Part shown: positions 29,252 to 43,296 of the stretch, piece by piece | Layout: every line of letters begins with the position of its first letter | How positions within the stretch are numbered: the stretch's first letter is position 1 | Origin: Cacajao melanocephalus | Taxonomy: Eukaryota > Chordata > Mammalia > Primates > Pitheciidae | Direction of reading: 5' to 3' | NCBI GenBank assembly: GCA_963573385.1 | Contig: CAUYLG010061901.1 | Coordinates: forward strand, 31,093 to 95,092 | Length of the DNA stretch: 64,000 bases | Program-made: the position numbers and the translations under genes | The notes under the pieces: generated by a model | Told to the model about the DNA's origin: nothing | Databases searched by the model: none | What the model saw: the letters and a program-made list of their open reading frames with translations, nothing else

Positions 29252-29265
29252 CTGCCCCCATGCGG
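29252..29265 (-). promoter_or_regulatory. Candidate CTCF site near E-alpha
   Basis: The - strand reads CCGCATGGGGGCAG, a complete match to the CTCF core CCGCNNGGNGGCAG. It lies about 0.6 kb from the enhancer core on the DAD1 side. CTCF occupancy at E-alpha is known in mouse, where it contributes to looping in the locus. Binding here is inferred from motif and position only. Confidence 0.6.
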
Positions 29266-29854
29266 GTGGACAGCGACACTACCAAAGAGCAGAACATCAA
29301 ACCTGGTGGTGATTTTTGGGTTTCAGGTTCTGTCGCTCCTCTCCTGCAGATTTCTGGTTTCCAGGACCCTGGGTCCCTGATGGAGGTCCTGTCCATCAGG
29401 GCTTCCATTAGGGCCATCACCTAAAGGACAAGCATCAGAGCAATGGGGAGCTATTGTGGGAGGTCCCTCAGAGAATCAGCCCTAGCTGTGTGTGGGGGCA
29501 GATGCGTCCTCTCCACATCCCTCCCTCCCAGGAGAGACTAGCCTGACCATAAGCCTTGAGGGTCTGTCCTGTACTAAGCAAGCGCCTAATCAGGTGAGAT
29601 CAAGGTCTGATTTTGGCCGGTTTGGAAGGGCAGCAGAGGAGCAGTGAGGGAGGCAGCTCAGCAGTGGGGCCAGCAGCGCCTCCCCAGCCTGCTGCGGGCT
29701 TGGGTGCAAGTCACAGAGGGGCTGGCGCCCCTCCCAGCCTGGTGTGCTGGCCTTGCTGCACCTGCGGTTGGGGGGCGGTGTAACGGCCCAGCCTGCTCCC
29801 CTTGACACGTGGCCTGGGGCGATGCTATCTCTACCTCAGTATTTTTAACTCTTC

Positions 29855-29945
29855 TTTCCAGAGGATGTGGCTTCTGTGGGAGAGCTTCAAAGGGTGCCCT
29901 ACTTGCCCCTCTCGGTAACCATGACATCATGGAAATGTAGGGGAG
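29855..29945 (-). promoter_or_regulatory. TCR alpha enhancer core (E-alpha)
   Basis: Read on the - strand, the known element order is present. A CRE/ATF site TGATGTCA (29922-29929) is followed by GGTTACC, then a TCF/LEF site CCTTTGAAG (29885-29893), then GCCACATCCTC, the joined RUNX and ETS site (29861-29871). It sits about 4 kb 3' of TRAC exon 4, the expected place. In T cells, ATF/CREB, LEF1/TCF1, RUNX1 and ETS1 assemble here and drive J-alpha accessibility and TRA transcription. The human CRE as I know it is TGACGTCA, so the CpG has been lost here. Confidence 0.9.
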
Positions 29946-32900
29946 CGCCCCAGCCTCCAAACACCTGGAGGGAAGTGGGAGACTTTTTCCACTTCCTGTT
30001 CTACTTGTGGCTACTGACTCAATGTCTGACCTGTTTATTAATTTCAAAATATAGCTCTGTGTGTGCTATCCAGAGAGGCCTCAGGCATGTGTGTCTCTGT
30101 GTGAAAGGAGGCCTGCGTCCCCAGCCCTCCCCCTGTTGCCCAGGTGGCTTTGACACAGACGCAGGGCACTGGTGGTCCTGCGGCCTCCCCACAGCCAGAA
30201 TGACAGCACTGGGTCTCCATGTGGCTCGCTCCCCGAGACTCATCCCAGCCAGCCGCTCGTCTCCCCACACATGGCTCAAGGAGGCAGATGGGTTTGAGTA
30301 GGACTCATGGAGAAACTGAGGTGGACCCACGTAAAGTGACTGTTGGCCATGGCCCTCGGTGTGGCCACACGGTCAGCACAGACTCCCAGGTACCCTGTGT
30401 GCTTTCCCACAGTCCCTGTCCTCCAGGCTTTGTTGGATAGACGTGTGCCTGCCTGGGGGCTGCCCTGACCAAGGTGCCACCACTCAGGCTATGCTTGTTC
30501 TGAAGTTCTTGACAAGTTACTTTAGCTCTTGACAAAGCCTCCCTCCGTGAGGCTGGGTCCAGGCTGGTGAAGCTGGCTCACCCGGCCACTTCCGCTATAG
30601 ATCCCCACTTCCTTCCTCCTGTGCTCCCCGCTCCTCATACTCAGCTCCCCCGACCCAGAACCTGACTGCAGGAGTCATTCATTTATTCATTTAATGGCAT
30701 CTGCTGTGTGCCAGGCACTGTTCTAGCTCCTGGGGACACGCTGATGACAAGGAACATCCCTATCCCACAGAGCACACAGGCCAGGGGACTTCCTTGCCAG
30801 GATGGGACCTGCTAATAAGGTGCTCTTAGGCCTATCTCTATATGTGATCCCAGGGGAGTTGGATGTTATGTTTGGACCTAAAAATAAGCAATCCCTTAAG
30901 ACTCAGATGGCTGCCCCCTTGTAGGGTAACAGCAGAGGGGTTGCTTTGTCAGAGCCAAGGACCCCACCTGGGTGCTCCTGAAGCATGTGTAGCCTACCCT
31001 TTCTCCTGAGTAGCTGTGACTCCAGGTGCCCTCAGAGGTCAGGTCTCTTTGTGAAGTTTCAGAGAGACCTCTACAACCTTAGGCCCGGGGCCACGAGAGT
31101 GCATTTAGTCCATTCTTCTACCTTTGGGACTGGCCTGTGCTTAAGTCTTTTGGGACAGTAGGGCATGTGTCCAGAAAAGTCCATTCTACAGCTGGGCTTA
31201 GTAACATGTTCCCTGCTGGGATGTCGCCTTCCCTCTGTGAGGCTGGGTCCAGGCTGGTAGAGCTGCAGCTTCAGCCTGCAGCCCTGGCTCAGGGGTCTGG
31301 GGGGTCTTCATGGCTGTGTTTCCAGGTCTCCTCAGCTGCCTATTCCCTCCGGGCTAAGCAATGCCCAGTTCCTTATAGCTGAGCCCTCTGCACTGATGGG
31401 CTTTGCTGTGGTGGTGCTAGGCTCAGTGCTGACCTGCCCGGTGGGCACAGGAGCCCTTCTTCTGAGGCTCCTCACAAGGCCACTTTAGTTCCCTCTGACA
31501 TCCCAGGTAGGACCTGGAGCCAGACATAAGAGCAGAGTGGTGAGAGATGGATGGAGTCTCTGTCCCCACCCCCAACACTTGCTTATCTTCAACCTGCTTG
31601 CTCCTGGTCCGCCCCTCTGACCGCTGCCCTAACCGGCTTTACGTTTAGCAGTCTCAGACGTGAAGGAAGGTTCTTGCTGAATTGAGGATCTCCTAGGTTT
31701 AGATGGAAATTTCTCAGGGGCGGAGCTGAGCCTGCTCTCCGGATGGCCTCCTATGTGCCTGGCCTTGCCACCCTGCCTCCCTCCTTGGGTGTGGGTGGGT
31801 CCATAGCCCCTGCTGCATCACCTTGCATAGATCTGAGGGTGGCCTTGGGGGATCAGTGACTGCTGGGCCTTGCTGTCTGAGGGCACTGGGCTGGCAGGCC
31901 TCCCTCCACAGGCTCCCGCAGGCCTCCTGCAGTCTGGGTCTCCTCTGAGGTTCTTGGAAGGGTCTATCTTCGACCCCTTCACTGCCTTCCAGGCTGCTGT
32001 CTCCTTCTCTCAGCCCTATGACCTCAGTGTCACTGCAGCCAACTCACAGGAGCAGACCTGCCTCCCCAGCCACCCATACTTACTTCTCGCACCCAAATCT
32101 TTTTTCTATAGAGCAAAATGAACTACCACTTCGGGGGGAAAAGAAAGAGAAACTAATTGGCCCTCAGTTTTTAATGGCTGTAAAGGCTTGCTCTGTTAAC
32201 CCTCCCGGGGGCGTTTCCATCTAATACGGGGAAGAGAATGCTTTAATTAAAAGAAATTCCCAATGGTGGAATCTCTAGCATTGTGTCAGACGGGTGAGGA
32301 GGTAGAGGCCCCCCAGAGCTCCCCAAAGGTGGCAAACCCCACCTTTGGGAAGGCGGTGCTGGTCCTACCACATGTGAGAGTGACCCAGCTGTGATGGAGT
32401 GCTGAGACATTTCCCTTTGGTGATCTTTAAGGGGATTATATTTAGGCGAGAGATAGGGCAGCTTAGAAAGAACTGGGGATTCTGTGACTCCCCTCAGTAG
32501 GGCTGACCAGGAGAGGGGACACTGGTTCTTAATTCTACAGGGTCATGGACTCAGAGGTTCAGGGCTTGGGAGGTAGACTCCAGTCCTGGCTGACATTTCG
32601 TAAGTGGCAACATAAGCCTGTAGAGGGGAGGGACATGCTCTAGGTCACTATTAAAGCTGGTACAGGTTGAGTATCCCTAATTCAAAAATCTGAAATTTGA
32701 AATGCTCCAAAATCTGAAACTTTTAAAGTGCCAACATGATGCTGAAAGGAAATGCTCACTGGGGCATTTGGATTTCAGATTTTTAGATTAGGGATGCTGA
32801 ATTGGTAAGCATAATGCCAATATTTCACCCCCGCCTCCCCCTAAAAATCCAAAACCCGATATACTTCTGGTACCAAGCATTTCAGATAAGGGAGACCCAA

Positions 32901-33875
32901 CCTGTAGCTCCATCCCTATGAAAAGAAGCAGGCCTGAATTGTAGCTGAGAGGATTTGCATATTTCTGGCTGGAGTGGTCAGACACATAGGGGAATCATGG
33001 AGGTATTCGGGGATGGAACCCCCTCCCACCCCCATTCATTGGTAAACCTCAGCTTTGGGTCTTGGTAGCTATAGTTGCTGGGTGGATGGTGGAGTGGTCT
33101 CTGAGTTGTGTTCCCGTCAGCATCCATGACCTTGGGGAAAGGCTCTCTGGCAGCAGGAGTCTCGGGAGGGAGAGCGCAGCGTGTTGTAGACCTCAGGGAG
33201 CCCATGTCTTTTCTCCTAGGTGACAGCTCAAGGCATCTACTTTCCTCGGTCAAATCTCTGGGCTTGTGGGGAGACAGCTCATCTCCTTTTTCCTAACTCT
33301 CACATCTGGGATGGTGGGAGCATAAAGTCCTGCTGGGGTCACGGCCTCCTCTTAACCCTGCTCCTGGTGTCGGATTGGACACCTCAAGGGCCGGACGTGC
33401 GGCTGGACCGGGCAGCAGAGGCGGGGGTGGTCCCCAGCCATGAAATGCACAGTTTCAGTGGAAATCCAGTCTGAGGAAAGGCAAAGGAAATGCTGCTGTA
33501 GGGTAGGAGACAGTGGGAGGCATTTTGGGTACACTTGCTGTGTGGTCCCTGTCTGCTTCTGGTCACTCACTGACACCCATGTGTATGGGCTCCTGCTTTG
33601 GGTGGTCCCATGGTGTGGCATGAGAATGGAAGAGGAGGGACCCAAGCTGGTAGGTGGGTTTTCCTGGCCCTGAGCATAGCCTGCTAAGTGGAAGCTTTTA
33701 GACTTTTTATTCCAAGAAGAGGCTGACTGACTGAGGCAGCTTTTTGAATGAGGCTTCCTGTACAGCATCATGGACAAATGCCGTGGTTCTTCTCTGCCCA
33801 GCCAGTGATCACCAGCAAGCAGAAAACCCAACCAAACCCAATCAATCAATCAAACAGAGGCACAGTCTCTGCTCT
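29946..33875. other. Intergenic region between E-alpha and TRAC
   Basis: No gene is recognisable. The sequence is fairly GC-rich, with an MIR/L2-like stretch at about 30.66-30.78 kb and a Tigger-like element at 32659-32908. Open frames up to 165 codons here lack any recognisable domain and overlap on both strands. Confidence 0.7.
32659..32908. repeat. Tigger-like DNA transposon remnant
   Basis: The terminal inverted repeats are visible: TACAGGTTGAGTATCCCTAA on the left and AGGGAGACCCAACCTGTA on the right. The interior is AT-rich, with AAAATCTGAAA and AAATCCAAAACCC subterminal blocks. It is an internally deleted, non-autonomous mariner/Tigger copy of about 250 bp. Confidence 0.8.
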
Positions 33876-34413
33876 TCCAAATCATTTTTAATGAAGCCAT
33901 GGGCAGCAGGATATACAATACGCCCAGACACACAGCATAGCAGGGCCTTGATAATGAGATTAATTTCCCCCCATATCTTGAGAATAATATGTATTTCTTT
34001 CTTTATGAACACTATTTAAAAAATTATAACCCCCTCACAACATTCTCTAGGACCTAGAGCCCAAGAGAACCCATTGAGGATCCATCATCTGTGGGATGGC
34101 GGAGGCAGTCTGGGGAGCAGGAGGGAATCTGCACAGCCAGGGGAGGCTGCCGCAGCCTTGCCTCTGCCGTGAATGTCAGGCAGTGACAAGCAGCAATGAG
34201 GGAACGGGGTGGCAGCAGCGTTTGGCAGCTCTTCAGCAATCTTCATCACAAATTCGGGTAGGGTCCAGTTGGTGGCATTGCCAGGGGTGGGGGGGCGCAC
34301 AGGGGTGGTAGCAGCTTTCTCCTCCGTGGGGGTGGGAGTGTTCCCTCTGCTTGGAGAGGGAGAGGAGGGGTGGTGCGGAGGAAGGCGCAAGGCTCTCTTA
34401 CAATCTTTCGGAC
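33876..34413 (-). other. TRAC: TRAC exon 4 (3' UTR) and poly(A) signal
   Basis: On the - strand, acceptor CTTCCTCATTCCAG ends at 34414 and the exon continues GTCCGAAAGATTGTAAG, recognisably the TRAC untranslated exon. The ATTAAA signal is at 33887-33892, so the 3' end falls near 33876. It has no coding capacity because the stop codon is in exon 3. Confidence 0.88.
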
Positions 34414-34537
34414 CTGGAATGAGGAAGAACAGAAGTCAGGCTGGACACTGAGGAGGACCCAGGACTGTCAGGGGTGTGACGGAGATGGCTCTGTTTGGGG
34501 CTGTGTGGTAGAGTTCTAGGAGCAAATGAACCCTGGA

Positions 34538-34845
34538 GTTTTTTTTGTTTTTTTTTTTTTTAATTTTTTTGAGACAGGATCTTGTTTTGTCTCCCAGGCT
34601 GGAGTACAGTGGCGCGATCACAACTCATTGCAGCCTCAACCTTCCTGGGCTCAAGCGATCCTCCCACCTTAGCCTCTTAAGTAGCTGGGACTACAGGCAT
34701 GCACCAGCCCACCCGGCTAATTGTTTTACTTTTTGTAGAAGCAGGGTCTCCCTATGTTGCCCAGGCTGGTTTCCAACTCCTGTGCTCCTCCCGCCTCTGC
34801 CTCCCAAAGTGGTGGGATTACAGGCATGAGTCCCTGCACCCAACC
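34538..34845 (-). repeat. Alu element in TRAC intron 3
   Basis: An Alu in reverse on +, so it lies in the same direction as TRAC transcription. T-rich start, GAGACAGGATCTTG and a CTGCACCCAACC end. Confidence 0.93.
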
Positions 34846-35355
34846 TTTTTGATGGTGATGCAAAAGGATGCAGTTGTCAGCATGATGGCTGGGGACCCTG
34901 GGGGAGGAGGGCGTGGTGACTGTAGCGAGGATTAGGGTATAATGTGAGTGTAATGTCCTCTTCCTAGTGAGCTAAGAGAGCCATAGTAGGGAGAGAAGAC
35001 ATGAGGAGAGGCCTTGGGGGCTCCTTTTGGTCACAGGGTGAGAAAGTACAGCAGGCCTGTGGTGTAAATGATGTCTTTCTGCTTCCACTCATTAGCTGTG
35101 TGGCCTCGGTTTCCTCATTTCCTACCTCATAGGGGAGAGGTTCAACAGAGGCGGCTGAAATGAGTGTATTTTGTAGTGTTTCAGGCCGTTGTTATTGAAT
35201 AAGGGGAGCTTGTAACAGGAAGAACTAGAAGAGTTTGGTGAGCTCAGGCTTTGGACTTAAAAGCAAGACCCTGCAGGGAGGTTTGCTCTCAGAGCTTTGG
35301 ATGCACCCAGAGACCCGCGTCCCTAACCCCCACCCCCAGCTTCAACACCCCTCAC

Positions 35356-38415
<3,060 letters not shown>

Positions 38416-40776
38416 CTGTGGGACAAGAGGATCAGTGTTAGGAGATGATCTCATTTCCCTCTTTGTCCCATCCCCGGCTTGAGTCCAGATGCCTGTGATG
38501 GACAAGAGCGGGGCTCCTTGGGGCTGGCAAGTCACGGTCTCAGGCCTTATATGGGAAAGAGCATTTTAGAAACTAGATGCTTGTGATGGACTGGGACTCA
38601 GGGACAGATACAAGCTATCGATCTTGGCCAAGAGGCCATGATTTCAGTGAACGTCCTCTGCCAGGCCTGGCCTGTCACTCAAGGAAACCTGAAATGCAGG
38701 GCTACTTAATAGTACTGCTTATACTTCTACTTAATAGGATCTACTTCAAAACTGCAGCAATATAACTCTGGCGGAGCAAAGGCAGGTATGGAAAAAAGGC
38801 CCAGCAAAGCAAACTGTACATCTTGGAATCTGGAGTGGTCTCTTCGACTTAGGCTGGGCATTAGAAGAATGGGAGGTTTATGGTATGTTGGCATGAAGCT
38901 GGGAAATCTATCATATCACCAGGAGATTTTGCTCTTATAGTTTTGAACTATAAATCAGAACATCTGTGTCTAAGCTCTAGCACTACCGTTTACTTGATAT
39001 AAGGCCTTGAGCAAGTCACAGCAGCTCCTTACGTCTTAGGAATTTCATCTGCAAAATGAATACGTTGCCTCATCCACCTTCCTAGCTAGGCTCTTCTGAG
39101 AAAGAAATGAGAGCTTCTCCATATAAAAATCTATTTAATAAACTGTAAAGTACCAAACAAATGTTAGTTGGAGCCATTGACCCCACCAGAATATAGCCGT
39201 GATAAAGTGCTAGTGAGCCATGCAGAGCCACAGCATCCATCCTTCACCCACAGAAAGCGGGAGCTGCTAGAGGCTTTTCCTTAGTGCTGAGACTCGTTCT
39301 TTAGTATTTCCGTAGGATTCTGTGTTTTTAATGTGACTTTCATTGTTTATTCTTTCCGACCTCCTGCCTTTTGAGGAGGAAGTAGAGGTTTGCTGGAGGA
39401 TTAGCATGCTGGGGCCACCCAGAGAGTTTTCAGCAGGGTGGGGATGAGAATTTCCCACCCAGTGGTTCTCTGCTCCCACAGCCTCTCACATGCACACAAG
39501 ATTTCTCAGACCCTGGTAATTCGTCCCCACTTGCTGAGCCAGCCATTGTGGCCTTGGCAATGCAGGCATCCAGCTGGATCCAAAACCAAAGAAATCAGCC
39601 CCTGGGATGCTGAGTGGAGGCAGAGCTGCCTGCAGTATGGGGCTGCCCCTGGAGCAGTGGAGCAGGGGTGGGCTCCACGGTCAGAGGGGAGAGACAGCTA
39701 GAGCTCTGGCCCCAGAGGATTCTGCCTACTTCCCTCCAACCTCCCCATACCTGGGCAGCCTGACATCACTGTGGGTGAAGGCCCTACCGCATACTTCCGT
39801 TGCTGGGAAAGCCACTGGCCCCACCAACGCATCCCCCTATTGTTAGTCATCAGTGGGGGTCTTGGGCAGCACTGCAGAGGGGGACAGAAGAGTCTGGAAG
39901 TGCTGATCCTCAAGGCAGAGGATCGGGGCCACCAGATGCAGGAAACCCTTTAAAGGGGAAAGGGGATTGCTTTGGGGGGCAGAAGCCCAACTTTAAGTCC
40001 TGGTTAAACACTCACTCAAGTCCTGGGGCCAGTGGGTGTCAGACTGGAGACGGTCTAGACTGCTCTGTCTAGTACAATAGTCTCTAGCTACATGTGGCTA
40101 TTGAAATAAAAACTAATGTGAAATAAAATTGTTTCAATTAAAAATGAAAACTTCAAGAGCTCAATAGCCACATGCAGCTGATGGCTACTGTATCGGACGG
40201 TGCAGATGGACAGAACATTTCCATCGCCACACACAGTTCTGTCACGCAGTGTTGGTCTAGAAAGCACAATGCTGCGGAACACAAGACTGAGAAATGCAGC
40301 AGGGGCTGAGTTAGAGATACTTGATTTTTTTTTTTAGCCTTTTTATACTTTCATCCTCATGTACCTCTAGTGCAAACTTATCTCTTTGCCACTTTTAATT
40401 TAGGGGTCTTTAGAGGTCTGTCTGCCACAGCCCTTTGGGGAGAGACATCCTATTTTACCCTAGTAAGAAAAACACATCCCATCACTGATGGTATCGGAAG
40501 GTAGGCTTAGCAAGACTGAGCCAGTTTTTCAAGGTGGAAGTTCAGCTATTCTAGTTCCTAAACTGTCCTTTAAATTCAAAATGAACTGCAGAAGCACATG
40601 AGCTCTAGTGCTTTAGGTCCCTATGGGCACAGCAGTGATTGAAAGCTCCCTTACCATTAAATCTATTCCCTGTAGTTAGGCACTAGGGACCCAGAAATCA
40701 GAATTAGTGACACTGACTCTGGTTCCCGCCGAGGCTATGGTGAGCCTCAGGAAACTGGGAGCATGGGCAGATGTAC
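38416..40776 (-). other. J-C intron between TRAJ1 and TRAC
   Basis: This sequence is spliced out of every rearranged transcript. It holds an MIR-like stretch (about 38.96-39.06 kb) and a hAT-type MITE (40052-40210). No further J segment is visible. Confidence 0.8.
40052..40210. repeat. hAT-type non-autonomous DNA transposon
   Basis: Recognisable AGCTACATGTGGCTATTGAA and AATAGCCACATGCAGCTGATG blocks, related to the element at 18127-18326 but more diverged. Confidence 0.6.
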
Positions 40777-40838
40777 CAGGAGAAATGGAAACTCTAGTTC
40801 CTTTGCTAACTTGCAACTGGGAGGTAACACCTTCATAC
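40777..40838 (-). CDS. TRAJ1: TRAJ1 joining segment, core motif lost
   Basis: This is the first J upstream of TRAC. The - strand gives YEGVTSQLQVSKGTRVSISP, matching human TRAJ1 except that the Phe-Gly of the J core is Val-Ser (GTT AGC). FGXG shapes the bulge that closes CDR3 in an alpha chain, so the product would probably fold poorly. The donor after the J is GTACAT, which is weak. The recombination signal read away from the J is CACTCTC (40839-40845), 12 bp, then ACAGAATCC (40858-40866). The heptamer keeps CAC but loses the rest. Human TRAJ1 is already classed as an ORF of doubtful use. I read this copy as further decayed. Confidence 0.9.
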
Positions 40839-41727
40839 CACTCTCAGTGTTTCTATTACAGAATCCCTTAGGTTTCCCCTCCTTTGAGGTGTGGGATGAC
40901 CCCTCTTGGAGCCCCCTGAGGAAGGAGAGGGGAGGTCTGCTACACCACAGCTGGCTCCTCTCACCTTTACTTCTAGTCTGCATCTGTAAATCAGATTCTG
41001 TTTCCCAGTTGCTGGCCCCCGCCCTAATTTCTGTATTCTCTTGAATGCTCTAATATTTTCTTTTTCCATGCCTAAAAAGACATCTTCTCTGACTGCTTTT
41101 CGACCAATTTTATTATCAGATGTTTACTTAGGCTACAATGCATGTGCCTTGTTTATTCCCAAGATCATGCCTTCTTCTTGTTCTCTATACCTGGAACTTC
41201 CCTTCTCTCCTTTCTCTGCCCATACAGATCTTATCCATCTTTCAGGGTTCAGTGAATCCTTTGCACTGCATGAAACTCTCTCAATCTAGACCACCTTTTC
41301 AGCCAGCACCCTATCCCCTTCTCAGTCTCTGTGTCCACTGACATCATTAACTGGTCAATACTAACATAGTTTTCAGGCTGCTTAATTCACAATAGTTCTG
41401 TGCCTTTGTCTAGTTTTTATACAACTTGGGGAGAGGACAGGAATCCATCTTAGACTTCATACTTAGTCTAACATTTTATAGAGTGATAGTCACATAGAAG
41501 GCATTTAACAATATCCATTGAACGATTAAAGTCAAATTTTAACGTGTTTGACCTAGAGAAACATGAATATTCAAGATAGATAATGATGCTTTTCCCTTCC
41601 CAGACCTCCGTAAGACAGTTACAACATCTTCAGTGAGCCTCACCATACTAATAAGTGATATCCCCCAAGAAAGGATTAGTGACACTGGCCCATGGGGTTG
41701 CAAATGGTGCCACATGGGATGACTTAC

Positions 41728-41793
41728 CAGATATAATGAACACATGGGTCCCTTTCCCAAATGTGAGTTTGCCAATTGCTCCTCCAGTATTCA
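41728..41793 (-). CDS. TRAJ2: TRAJ2 joining segment
   Basis: 66 nt, giving NTGGAIGKLTFGKGTHVF and then IIS, with the FGKG core intact and donor GTAAGTC. The recombination signal is poor: heptamer CACCGCA (41794-41800), 12-bp spacer, nonamer GCAGAAACT (41813-41821). Human TRAJ2 is also not regarded as fully functional. It can be spliced, but the weak signal suggests rare use. Confidence 0.93.
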
Positions 41794-42262
41794 CACCGCA
41801 AGTGACACCATTGCAGAAACTCACGGGACCTATCTATTACTTAAATAAGAGAAGCACTGATCTCCCCCACAAGACAGGAGAATCACACTCTTAAGAATTA
41901 GACCTTCTGCTCTTTTGCATTGAAATTTCGCTTCTGATATGAACACTTCTCCTGCTCCATTCTGCTGTGGTGCCCTGGGTTGAAGTTTGGATTTCAAATA
42001 AACCAAGAGTTCAGTAGAACAAAAACCCCAATTCCAAGTAGCAGTAACTTGGATATGTTTGTGGAAGGTTCAGGAGTATTTTCTCATGGCCTGCCTCATG
42101 GTTCCTAAGGTCCCAGCCTAAGGATGGGAGGATTTTCTGGGGTTGGGTGGAAGAAAACTTTTGGGAGCCTACAGAGGAAAATATCTGGGCTTAACTTGGC
42201 ATTTTGGACAAAGAAGGAATAGTTGCCCACCCTCCCTTGCTCTCCTTCTTCATTCTACTTAC

Positions 42263-42323
42263 TTGGCCAGATGCTCAGTGTGGTCCCTGATCCAAAGATT
42301 ATCTTGGAAGCACTGCTGTACCC
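42263..42323 (-). CDS. TRAJ3: TRAJ3 joining segment
   Basis: 61 nt, giving GYSSASKIIFGSGTTLSIWP with FGSG intact and donor GTAAGT. Compared with human, Arg to Thr and Arg to Trp changes occur after the core. The signal beside the J is CGCTGTG (42324-42330), where the first three bases are CGC in place of CAC. The nonamer near 42343-42352 is about 5-6 of 9. The coding boundary could move by one base. Confidence 0.93.
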
Positions 42324-43233
42324 CGCTGTGGGTAAGGTCTTTGACATAACCTTCTTGATGCTAATCTGCTGGAACCCACTGGGGTCTCAGAGCAACATTC
42401 TAAATGGCTCACTGGGTCTTTGTTGCTTACATCTTTTATGTCCCAAGGAAGCGATTCCCCTTTCCCTTTGATAGTGTAAACCTTAGTATAAGCAAAGCAT
42501 CGATAATAATTATAACAATATTTTAGAAAAGCTACTACATATTGATCACTTTTTACATTTTGGCCTTTATCTCATATTATGATGATGTAGTTATTGCCAT
42601 TTTTCTGTTGAGAAAGTGAAGGCTTTATAGAAAACAGCTGGTGAGAGTAGAGCCCAAATTTTCCCCAGGTCTGTGGGCCTCCCTATACATTGCTGCCTCC
42701 ATGCCTCGTAATTGCATGTGGTATATTTGCCCTTCAGATAGGGGTCTGGGCCACTTTTACCCTTAGGAGGAAGTTGAAAACTTTTCTAACTCCAGAGAGG
42801 AAGATTCTATGAGTAGGTATCCCCAAACCATGCTTATTAGCCAATCCAGGGAATTTAGCTACCTGCTGCAATAAAAGAGAATTTGTGTTTGCTATTAATT
42901 CATCTCTTTCCCCCAAGGGCATTTAGCTAATTTCCTGAATGTTCAGATTATCTGCTGCCGATATTATTGGCTTCGCTTGAAAGCACTGAGTATCTGGAAC
43001 TATTTTTATGTTTCTATAAATTATTCTGCTCAGATTTTCATTTACTCAATCGGCTCTTGGCACTTCTGTGTTTAATATGAGAAATGGGAACATTTTAAGT
43101 CACCAAGAGAGCTTGTAGAAATGGAAAATGAGTGCTTCTTAATATATCCCCAAGTTTGCTATAAATCATTGCCTATTCTCATAGACTAGTGGTCAGTTCT
43201 TTTTGTGCTGATCACTTGCAGGGTCATACTCAC

Positions 43234-43296
43234 ATGGGTGTACAGCCAGCCTGGTCCCTGCTCCAAAAATCAGCTTATTGTAGCCACCAGATGATA
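43234..43296 (-). CDS. TRAJ4: TRAJ4 joining segment
   Basis: 63 nt, giving SSGGYNKLIFGAGTRLAVHP with an intact FGAG core and donor GTGAGT. Recombination signal: heptamer CACAATC (43297-43303), 12-bp spacer, nonamer ACAAGAACT (43316-43324). Near-identical to human TRAJ4 and expected to work. Confidence 0.96.

Noticed and set aside
33352..33849. A 165-codon open frame on the - strand just 3' of TRAC
   Set aside because: Overlapped by open frames on the other strand in GC-rich DNA, with no domain or conserved motif.
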